Shown piece by piece: positions 15,819-21,072 of a DNA stretch of 21,072 bases. How positions within the stretch are numbered: position 1 is the first letter of the stretch; every line of letters starts with the position of its first letter. Source of the stretch: a candidate division WWE3 bacterium RIFCSPLOWO2_01_FULL_39_13 (lineage in GTDB: Bacteria > Patescibacteriota > WWE3 > 2-01-FULL-39-13); assembly GCA_001772665.1 (NCBI GenBank), contig MEVH01000007.1, forward strand, positions 2,072 through 23,143, read 5' to 3'. Made by a program: the position numbers and the translations under genes. The notes beneath the pieces were generated by a model. That model saw only the letters and a list, made by a program, of their open reading frames with translations, ran no database searches and was not told where the DNA came from.

Positions 15819-15821
15819 AAT

Positions 15822-16463
15822 ATGATATTAAGGCTTATTATCCGCACTATTGCTAATTTTTTGTTTACTTTTGGTCTTGGAATTTTGATCTTTACATATG
15901 CTCCTCTTGCTTATTCTGAAGTTAGATATTTGACTGCAAAAAACACTGAAACGAATTATTCAATAGACGATAAACGGGTTGATGAAAATATTTCGGAAGG
16001 TTCTGAGTCAGAGAATGTTGTACCTATTGTACCTGTTGATAAGGATTTCTCGGTTATTATAACCGAGATAGATGTAAATGCTCCTGTTGTAAAAGATGTT
16101 ACAACCGTAAATCAAAATGAATACATGGATGCCCTTAAGAACGGGGTTGCCCACGCCCGGGGTACAGCTTTGCCCGGACAGAACGGGAATATGTTTATAT
16201 TTGCCCACTCCTCTTTAAATTTCTGGCAATTGGGGAAATATGCTACTGTTTTTAATCTATTGGATAAATTAGAACCTGGCGATAGCATTATTTTCTACTA
16301 TGAAGGAAAACCTTATGTTTATGAAGTGTTTCAGAAGAAGCTGGTAAGCGGTTGGGATACAAGGCCTTTTGCTGATGAATACGATGTTCCGGTGGTTACC
16401 TTGGTAACTTGTTATCCTCCTGGAACAACTAAAGACCGGCTTATAATCAAGGCCAAGATGTAA
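15822..16463 (+). CDS. Sortase family transpeptidase
   Basis: 213 residues from ATG 15822. A longer frame from TTG 15777 is rejected because the promoter lies within it. One membrane segment (~5-28) anchors the protein, a polar linker (~40-72) follows, and the sortase beta-barrel occupies ~75-213. The catalytic triad is in place: H129 in FIFAHSS, C197 in VTLVTCYPPG, R206 in KDRLII. Sortases cut a C-terminal sorting signal and join the protein to a cell-surface amine. The TLVTC and H-S-S pattern resembles the small class D/E-like sortases, though the class is uncertain. None of the proteins in this window has an obvious LPxTG-type sorting signal, so substrates must be elsewhere. Confidence 0.92.
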   Translation: MILRLIIRTIANFLFTFGLGILIFTYAPLAYSEVRYLTAKNTETNYSIDDKRVDENISEGSESENVVPIVPVDKDFSVIITEIDVNAPVVKDVTTVNQNEYMDALKNGVAHARGTALPGQNGNMFIFAHSSLNFWQLGKYATVFNLLDKLEPGDSIIFYYEGKPYVYEVFQKKLVSGWDTRPFADEYDVPVVTLVTCYPPGTTKDRLIIKAKM

Positions 16464-16492
16464 GGGAAGAAAAATATGTGAATTTTTATCCC
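16464..16492. terminator. Possible bidirectional terminator hairpin
   Basis: GGGA (16464-16467) pairs with TCCC (16489-16492), and AAAAAT (16470-16475) with ATTTTT (16482-16487), around a six-base loop. It begins directly after the sortase stop and lies between two convergent genes. The A/T-rich inner stem could serve either strand, but there is no separate U tract, so support is modest. Confidence 0.38.
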
Positions 16493-16512
16493 TCACTGTC
16501 AGCTTCAGAGAT

Positions 16513-17709
16513 TTATCTGATTACAATGGCGTATAGGTTTGGTTTTGAGTTATCCTTTAAAGACGTTATGACCACAATTTTATCACCGGATGGAGTTGTA
16601 TAAGCTTGGTCAGACTCTAGCGTCCCGGTATATATCGGGGTCTGATTTGATCCGTCAATTCTAATAAGGCTGACAGTATAGTATTTATCCCTGCCGGGTA
16701 CCGGATCGACCGTTATTAAATGATAAGAATCTGAGTACCAGTAAACTTTTGTTTTTTCGGGATCGTCAATTTGCAAAGGGTGATAAACTCTTTGTTCTGC
16801 AACCGGGAGCGGATCTTCTGCGTTGTATACTGTTATATCATACTTGCTTGAGTCCTCAGAATTATTTGAAAGATAGAAAAATTTATCTTCATCCGGCGAC
16901 CAAAACGTATCCTGGTTTTCTAAAGCGTTCATTGTGTCTTTAGAAATCTGCTGGGATTTGGATATTAATTCTATCTTGGGCTGCAAAAAATTTTCCCTCC
17001 ATGAAGTTTCCCATCTGGCAAGAGTGCTCTGCACATTTGTAACTGACAGCGGAACCAGCTTAGTTGTATTCTGAGCGGGAAGGGTATACAGCAAGTAGCC
17101 CTTTTCGTTCATCTTTATTAGAATTTCTTTGTCATTTGGTGACCACCAGATCTGTTCTCCTATAGAAGGGGTAGCAAAGGCCGTGTCCTCGATTAATAGC
17201 CTTGTATTGTTTCGAAATACTCCCAGAGGACTGTTAGCGAGAGGCAGTATCCATATTCCGGGTTCTTCATGGTTGGATGTCAAAAAGGCGATATCGTTCT
17301 GGTTTGATGATAAGGAAAAGGCTTTAACGTCTGTATTGGTTAAAGGTTCTAGACGCGGGCTCTGCAAAACGAGAACAGCGGTTATGTCTGTTACTAGTTC
17401 TGGAAATACCTTAACCTCCTTTTTCCAAGGCTCGAAACCTTCTTTTTTAACCTCAATCGTGTAGGTTGAAGGTCTCAATGACGAGATTGTATCGTCCGTT
17501 GCAGTAATAAGTTTCTCATTAACGTATACTTTGGCGCCGTCAGGAATGGATCGTATTGCCAGCATGCCTGTTTTTACAAGCTCAGGTTTTGTGTTGGTTT
17601 GCGTTTTTCCTGAAAAATCTATCCTCCAGCCATCTCCGTACAAGACAACAGCCAAAGTCAATATAAAAATCGAGGAAATAGTTAATGCCAAAGCAACAAT
17701 ATTTTTCAT
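16513..17709 (-). CDS. PEGA-domain protein with propeller-like C-terminus, membrane-anchored
   Basis: 398 residues. A single N-terminal membrane segment (~5-24) is followed by a PEGA domain at ~49-112: LAIRSIPDGAKVYVNEKL, STYTIEVKKEGFEPWKKEVK. Beyond it are repeated TolB/WD40-like blades, such as NDIAFLTSNHEEPGIWILPL, IWWSPNDKEILIKM and FWSPDEDKFFYLSNN. PEGA domains are extracytoplasmic beta modules of surface proteins; the exact role is unknown, but a cell-surface scaffold or sensor is likely. ATG 17709 is chosen because it begins the signal anchor and has an extended -10 box 11 nt upstream. The gene converges with the sortase gene, with 49 bp between stops, but no sorting signal is seen at its C-terminus (YAIVIR). 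Confidence 0.85.
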   Translation of the reverse strand: MKNIVALALTISSIFILTLAVVLYGDGWRIDFSGKTQTNTKPELVKTGMLAIRSIPDGAKVYVNEKLITATDDTISSLRPSTYTIEVKKEGFEPWKKEVKVFPELVTDITAVLVLQSPRLEPLTNTDVKAFSLSSNQNDIAFLTSNHEEPGIWILPLANSPLGVFRNNTRLLIEDTAFATPSIGEQIWWSPNDKEILIKMNEKGYLLYTLPAQNTTKLVPLSVTNVQSTLARWETSWRENFLQPKIELISKSQQISKDTMNALENQDTFWSPDEDKFFYLSNNSEDSSKYDITVYNAEDPLPVAEQRVYHPLQIDDPEKTKVYWYSDSYHLITVDPVPGRDKYYTVSLIRIDGSNQTPIYTGTLESDQAYTTPSGDKIVVITSLKDNSKPNLYAIVIR

Positions 17710-17713
17710 TTAA

Positions 17714-17729
17714 CGGCTGTATTCTATCA
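17714..17729 (-). promoter_or_regulatory. Extended -10 promoter of the PEGA-domain gene
   Basis: On the minus strand TGaTAGAAT (TG 17729-17728, hexamer 17726-17721) lies 11 bases before ATG 17709, predicting a 5-nt leader. No strong -35. Confidence 0.52.
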
Positions 17730-18150
17730 TTATCAATTAAGAATTCACACAAAAGCCAGTTTTTAGCTATATTTCAGTTTTAGGTAATCGTACAAAGTGT
17801 ATGAATAGCGTTGTCGTATGTTTTAATTCAATATATTTGAAAGATATCAGAGTCGTGGTATTACTATTTCTAGCACGTCATTCTTCTTGGCGTTGTTTAG
17901 TGTGATAAATCACAAAATTAAAAACAGAAAAAATAAAGCGCAGGGTATTACGACTTTGTTGTTCTTTAGGCTATAACATTCATATTCATTGATATATTGT
18001 TATAAAATTATATGTCGAGAATAGAGCGCCAATGCGGGTTATTGTTTTCATCTGCACTATAAACAAAATTTAGGACTGTATTTAGACACTAATATTCGTT
18101 GAATTGCGATGGTGCGTTATTCCGGGATATTACAAGGCTAAGTATACGGT
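17730..18150. other. Gene-free stretch between divergent genes
   Basis: About 420 AT-rich bases between the divergent PEGA and HTH genes. No convincing open frame. It contains a perfect inverted repeat TGTGAT-AA-ATCACA (17901-17914), reminiscent of a dimeric regulator site, and an isolated extended -10, TGtTATAAA (17998-18006), followed only by a 16-codon frame at 18012. No function can be assigned. Confidence 0.4.
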
Positions 18151-18153
18151 GAG

Positions 18154-18212
18154 ATCCCATAGTTTTGGTTATGTGCTTGACGCTATGAGCCATGGGATGT
18201 AATTTATTGGTA
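18154..18212 (+). promoter_or_regulatory. Leaderless promoter of the HTH gene within an inverted repeat
   Basis: TTGACG (18177-18182), 17 bp, TAATTT (18200-18205), then six bases to ATG 18212, so +1 is the start codon. Arms ATCCCAT (18154-18160) and ATGGGAT (18192-18198) flank the -35 box and end against the -10. The arms could be an operator for the HTH protein itself; that is inference. Confidence 0.5.
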
Positions 18213-19243
18213 TGGCATTGGAACTAAAAGATAAACTGTATACTTCAACACAGGTCGCTGATATTTTAGGTGTAAGTCTTAGAACGCTTTATAGGTATAT
18301 GGAAGACGTGAAAATTAAGTCAATGAGAACCGCGTCAGGGAGACATAGATTTACTAAGGATCAAATTTTGGAATTTTTAAATGCAGGACAAATAACCCCT
18401 GTGTCTGTGTCTGGAGACGGGGGTGCTTTTTATTCTCCACCTAAGCCTGAACTAGAGCAGTTTGTTCGTTCTGAAGCCACTGAATATCAACGCAGGCCAT
18501 CAGATACACGTGAGATAGGGAATACTGAAGGTATAGTAATTCCCGAAAAGCGTGTTGATATCAAGTCTGACAATGTATCACCTTCAACTTCTTCGAGATG
18601 GATTAATGAAAACTATGAAAATGATGTAAAGAAATCTTATCAAGAGGAACCAAGACAAGAAGAACGAAAATTGCCAGGCGAAATTCGGACACAATTCACA
18701 TCAGAGGAGCCGAGAATGTCTTCTGCTGGTTCGCTTGATATCAGCGAGAATGAAATAAAGCCTTCTGAGACGGTTGTTCAGCCCGAAACCTCAGTCCTAA
18801 CAGGTTCAGGGAAAGATCTTTCGTCTGAAAATCTTGATTTGGGAGCAGGAGTGAGCGTGAGGTACTATAAAAGCGAATATACCGACCTTATCGAATTGGC
18901 AAGAAAAATCAAGGAGCTTGCGGGGTCTAGGGATATGGAGTATGCGTTTACTTTGTATGCAGGGTTGTCTTTGCATTTCTTGATAAAGCCGTTTACTTTG
19001 CTTCACATATATGCCAATCCAGAGGATATGCAGGTTTGGAAAGACGGCCTGAAACTTTCACCTGCTATGAAAAAAGAAGAGGCGAATATTGGAATAATAA
19101 TAAATACCGATATTGTTTTTGTTCCTACTCGCGAAATCGGCGGATTTAAAGTCGTTGATGATAAAGTTCTTCTTAGAGATTTATCTTCCAGTAATGAAGA
19201 AGAACTGGTGAAGAAGTTTAGAGAACATTTGGTAAATGTGTAG
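18212..19243 (+). CDS. MerR-type helix-turn-helix protein with AbiEi-like C-terminal domain
   Basis: 343 residues. Residues 8-57 are a MerR/excisionase-type DNA-binding domain: LYTSTQVADILGVSLRTLYR, then the wing MRTASGRHRFTKDQILEFL. Residues ~60-210 are polar, rich in Ser, Glu and Pro, and probably disordered. Residues ~213-343 form a globular domain beginning VSVRYYKSEYTDLIELARKI. Its pattern (YAFTLYAGLSLHFL, FTLLHIYANPEDMQ, an IGIII strand, VFVPTREIGGFKVVD, VLLRDL) resembles the C-terminal domain of AbiEi-type antitoxins and regulators; I infer this by eye only. No AbiEii-type nucleotidyltransferase toxin lies next to it. It is probably a transcription regulator, possibly of itself. A candidate non-coding RNA gene follows directly. 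Confidence 0.78.
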   Translation: MALELKDKLYTSTQVADILGVSLRTLYRYMEDVKIKSMRTASGRHRFTKDQILEFLNAGQITPVSVSGDGGAFYSPPKPELEQFVRSEATEYQRRPSDTREIGNTEGIVIPEKRVDIKSDNVSPSTSSRWINENYENDVKKSYQEEPRQEERKLPGEIRTQFTSEEPRMSSAGSLDISENEIKPSETVVQPETSVLTGSGKDLSSENLDLGAGVSVRYYKSEYTDLIELARKIKELAGSRDMEYAFTLYAGLSLHFLIKPFTLLHIYANPEDMQVWKDGLKLSPAMKKEEANIGIIINTDIVFVPTREIGGFKVVDDKVLLRDLSSSNEEELVKKFREHLVNV

Positions 19244-19305
19244 ATGCTTTTCTTATCGAGCTCTGTTAAGACAGAGGAGATTCTCATACCTCGTCCGTAC
19301 ATATC

Positions 19306-19380
19306 TTGACAAAAATAGTTATAGGGTATAGTATTTTGCGGTACATTGAAAGCATTAGTAGCGGATATTATACTGTGTGA
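19306..19380 (+). promoter_or_regulatory. Tandem sigma70-type promoters for a non-coding RNA
   Basis: P1: TTGACA (19306-19311), 17 bp, TAGTAT (19329-19334); an overlapping TATAGT (19327-19332) at 15 bp is an alternative. P2: TTGAAA (19346-19351), 17 bp, TATACT (19369-19374), start about 19381. Unlike the promoters of protein genes here, neither is followed by a start codon; the first ATG is near 19469. Confidence 0.65.
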
Positions 19381-19638
19381 AGTCCTCTTTGCTTGAGCCT
19401 GATAGCAAGGCGGGCTGCTATAAGATAGTATTTATATAAAGCCACAAAGGCAAAACCCTTTCTGCAGGCATGGTGGTTATCTTGGAGAAGGATTTTGGAA
19501 TTATTTATTAATCCAATTATTAATTCCTTGCTCCCATTCCTGTGTGTGGAAAGGGTTTTGCCTTGGTGATAAGAATCCGCTTCTTTTCCTGGCAAGTGAA
19601 TGGGCAGGACACTTGTTGACGGAGAGAGGCGGTTTTTT
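19341..19638 (+). ncRNA. Candidate free-standing structured non-coding RNA (~260-300 nt)
   Basis: The segment runs from tandem promoters to an intrinsic terminator and contains no plausible gene. It starts at about 19341 (P1) or 19381 (P2). Helices in order: ATAGCA/TGCTAT (19402-19407/19416-19421); a perfect 16-bp stem, AAGGCAAAACCCTTTC/GAAAGGGTTTTGCCTT (19447-19462/19549-19564); continuing inward, CAGGcATGG/CCATtCCTG (19465-19473/19534-19542), GAG/CTC, and GGAATTA/TAATTCC (19497-19503/19521-19527). Together they form a rod-like hairpin of about 118 nt, followed by the terminator. I found none of the hallmark sequences of RNase P RNA, tmRNA or SRP RNA, and the asymmetry does not suit 6S RNA. 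It sits between the HTH gene and glgA, which has its own promoter, so it does not look like a glgA riboswitch. Confidence 0.68.
19577..19638 (+). terminator. Intrinsic terminator of the candidate ncRNA
   Basis: CCGCTTCTTTTCC (19577-19589) pairs with GGAGAGAGGCGG (19621-19632) using two G-U pairs and one bulge. The stem is topped by an inner CAAGTG/CACTTG hairpin and followed by T6 (19633-19638). This is the strongest terminator in the window, and it ends 42 nt before the -10 box of glgA. Confidence 0.75.
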
Positions 19639-19676
19639 GTGACTTAGTCTGTCTCTTTAAACACAATTAGCTGACG

Positions 19677-19692
19677 TGGTAAAATTCCTTAA
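19677..19692 (+). promoter_or_regulatory. Extended -10 promoter of glgA
   Basis: TGgTAAAAT (TG 19677-19678, hexamer 19680-19685) lies 10 bases before ATG 19696 and predicts a 4-nt leader. A weak -35 (TTTAAA, 19656-19661) is at 18 bp. Confidence 0.55.
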
Positions 19693-19695
19693 CTT

Positions 19696-21072
19696 ATGAA
19701 GAAGTCCAGCTTGTCAAAAGGAACAGAAAGTCAATCGCTGGTTTCAGTGATCGAAGAGACTGATCCCCAGGTAGAAGTTATCGCTTCTGATTCATCGTCA
19801 CAAATATTTAAGATACTCCATATCGGCGCCGAGGTTACTCCATTCTCTAATGTTGGAGGATTAAGCGGTGTAATAAGCTATCTTTCAAAGACCCTTGTTC
19901 AGCGTGGGCATGATGTCCGGATATTTATGCCAAAATTCGGATTTATTGATGAGAAAAAATACAAGATGGATCTGGTGTACAAAGGATTAAAAATCAGCAC
20001 TGGTTATGAAAGTGATGACAATAAGGCGACATTTATAGTGTGTAACGTTAAAAAGCATATTACAGAGGATGGGGTAGTAATTTATTTTCTTGAAAATACA
20101 GAATATTACGAGAAGAGATCAAATGTATACAGCTATTCTGATGACCATGTTAGGTGGGCGCTTCTTTCGTATGGGGCAATAAAATATGTTTGTGACAAGA
20201 TAGATTGGACCCCAGATATAATTCATGTTCATGACTGGCATACTGCTCTTGTCCCCAATATTTTACGGGTTAAGTATGCTAAAGAGCCATGCTTTGAAAA
20301 TACTGCGACGGTTTTAACGATTCACAACATACACTTTCAGGGGCAGGCTGTTGATCCAACCAGCGAGCTGAATTTTGATGACGGAAAGTCTGAAATTCCT
20401 CCCCTTTTCAGCGAGCGTCTTCGCAGACTTAATTATTTAAGAAGGGGGATAATATACTCTGATCTTGTAAATACTGTTTCTGAAGGCTATGCACGTCAAA
20501 TTTTGACTGAACACTACGGTGGCGGTTTAAATAATCTTTTGCTTGAACTAAGGTCTAAATTATTTGGTGTTCTCAATGGAATTGACTATGACAAACTGAA
20601 TCCTTCTACGGATCCAATGCTTCCGGCTAATTTTGATGTTAATAGTGTTGAAAAAAGATTGGTTAATAAGCGCAGACTTCAAAAAGAATTTGGACTTCAT
20701 CAAAATGATAATGTACCGGTATTTGGTTTTGTAGGAAGACTCGATCTACAGAAAGGTGTCGATCTTATGCTGGAAGTTTTAGGAAAGTTTCTTAAAGATT
20801 TTGATTCGCAGTTTGTCCTTATCGGGTCGGGTGACCATTCTTTAGAGAAAGATGCCCAGAAACTGGCCGAAAAGTTTCCCAAGAAAGTTGGCGTTCATAC
20901 CTATCCTAATTTTTCTCTGCCGAAAATTGTTTTTGGAGGCTCAGATATTATGCTTATGCCCTCGCGTTTTGAGCCTTGCGGGATAGTGCAGATGGAGGCA
21001 ATGAGGTATGGAGCAATTCCTGTGGTACGTGCTACCGGCGGTCTGGACGACACAGTCGAGGATTTTAACCCC
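19696..21072 (+). CDS. glgA: Glycogen/starch synthase, GT5 family (3' partial)
   Basis: 459 residues are visible before the window ends; roughly the last 40-80 are missing. GlgA transfers glucose from ADP- (or UDP-) glucose to a growing alpha-1,4-glucan. A ~37-residue polar N-terminal extension precedes the GT5 domain: ILHIGAEVTPFSNVGGLSGV (40-59), VHDWHTAL (178-185), TIHNIHFQG (208-216), VSEGYA (261-266), GFVGRLDLQKGVDLM (344-358), PSRFEPCGIVQMEAMRYG (422-439), RATGGLDDTV (445-454). The catalytic-site Glu in RFEPCG is present. In the N-terminal KxGGL motif the Lys that normally contacts the nucleotide sugar is Asn (N52, codon AAT). The ATG is supported by the extended -10 box ten bases upstream. 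Confidence 0.93.
   Translation, partial: MKKSSLSKGTESQSLVSVIEETDPQVEVIASDSSSQIFKILHIGAEVTPFSNVGGLSGVISYLSKTLVQRGHDVRIFMPKFGFIDEKKYKMDLVYKGLKISTGYESDDNKATFIVCNVKKHITEDGVVIYFLENTEYYEKRSNVYSYSDDHVRWALLSYGAIKYVCDKIDWTPDIIHVHDWHTALVPNILRVKYAKEPCFENTATVLTIHNIHFQGQAVDPTSELNFDDGKSEIPPLFSERLRRLNYLRRGIIYSDLVNTVSEGYARQILTEHYGGGLNNLLLELRSKLFGVLNGIDYDKLNPSTDPMLPANFDVNSVEKRLVNKRRLQKEFGLHQNDNVPVFGFVGRLDLQKGVDLMLEVLGKFLKDFDSQFVLIGSGDHSLEKDAQKLAEKFPKKVGVHTYPNFSLPKIVFGGSDIMLMPSRFEPCGIVQMEAMRYGAIPVVRATGGLDDTVEDFNP

Noticed and set aside
15777..15821. Longer sortase reading frame from TTG 15777
   Set aside because: The extended -10 box TGgTATACT lies inside this extension and the membrane segment begins right after ATG 15822.
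17901..17914. TGTGATAAATCACA as a CRP/FNR site
   Set aside because: The half-site spacing (TGTGA-N4-TCACA) differs from the CRP (N6) and FNR patterns; it is noted only as a palindrome.
17998..18062. Leaderless micro-gene (16 codons) after TGtTATAAA
   Set aside because: The predicted +1 falls just after the A of the ATG, there is no -35, and the peptide is too short to judge.
19368..19595. 75-codon minus-strand frame through the ncRNA region
   Set aside because: It crosses both arms of the 16-bp stem, has no promoter or start signal and no recognisable domain.
19341..19638. 6S, SRP, tmRNA or RNase P identity for the ncRNA candidate
   Set aside because: No GGAAGGAAGCA-type SRP loop, no tmRNA tRNA-like ends, no RNase P core, and the helix layout is too asymmetric for 6S.
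1..21072. CRISPR array, insertion sequence or prophage
   Set aside because: No regularly spaced direct repeats, transposase-like protein or phage structural genes were found on either strand.

Overview
The window looks like chromosome of an uncultivated ultra-small bacterium of the Candidate Phyla Radiation (Patescibacteria), most likely Microgenomates. This is an inference from gene content and style: AT-rich DNA, an enlarged zinc-finger adenylate kinase, a LeuRS with a large extra block in the editing half, an Obg GTPase with no recognisable C-terminal domain, a split ComEC, a sortase, a PEGA/propeller protein and an O-antigen-ligase/TPR membrane protein. UGA is used as a normal stop (leuS and comEC end in TGA), so the UGA=Gly code of Gracilibacteria/Absconditabacteria does not apply.

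Layout. 1-680: 3' part of a LysM-M23 cell-wall peptidase. 778-3102: O-antigen ligase-like membrane protein with TPRs. 3169-4308: obg. 4405-5568: AAA ATPase with DUF4143. 5671-8598: leuS. 8709-10747: comEC as two overlapping genes (membrane channel, then metallo-beta-lactamase domain). 10757-12553: argS. 12554-13031: non-coding and rich in hairpins. 13032-13925: membrane-anchored metallophosphoesterase-like protein. On the minus strand, 13931-15004 is an adenylate kinase-like gene preceded by tRNA-Arg(CCU). 15161-15821: non-coding, with a possible structured RNA. 15822-16463: sortase, convergent with a PEGA protein (16513-17709, minus). 17710-18211: non-coding. 18212-19243: MerR-type HTH protein with an AbiEi-like C-terminal domain. 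19306-19638: strong candidate for a free-standing non-coding RNA with tandem promoters and an intrinsic terminator. 19696-end: glycogen synthase, cut by the window edge.

The main observation is transcriptional. Almost every gene start is preceded by a sigma70-type -10 box at one of two fixed distances: 6-7 nt from the ATG, which predicts a leaderless or nearly leaderless mRNA (obg, DUF4143 ATPase, leuS, argS, HTH gene, adenylate kinase), or 10-11 nt, always with an extended TGn -10, which predicts a 4-5 nt leader (O-antigen ligase, sortase, PEGA protein, glgA). I saw no Shine-Dalgarno sequence at these genes. Against this background the promoters at 19306-19374, with no start codon next to them and a terminator about 260-300 nt downstream, stand out as an RNA gene. 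Other oddities are an Asn in place of the nucleotide-sugar-binding Lys of GlgA, a degenerate metallophosphoesterase active site, and an atypical P-loop in the adenylate kinase.

Functionally the window mixes core translation (leuS, argS, tRNA-Arg, obg), nucleotide and carbon metabolism (adenylate kinase, glgA), DNA uptake (comEC) and cell-surface work (M23 peptidase, O-antigen ligase, sortase, PEGA protein).
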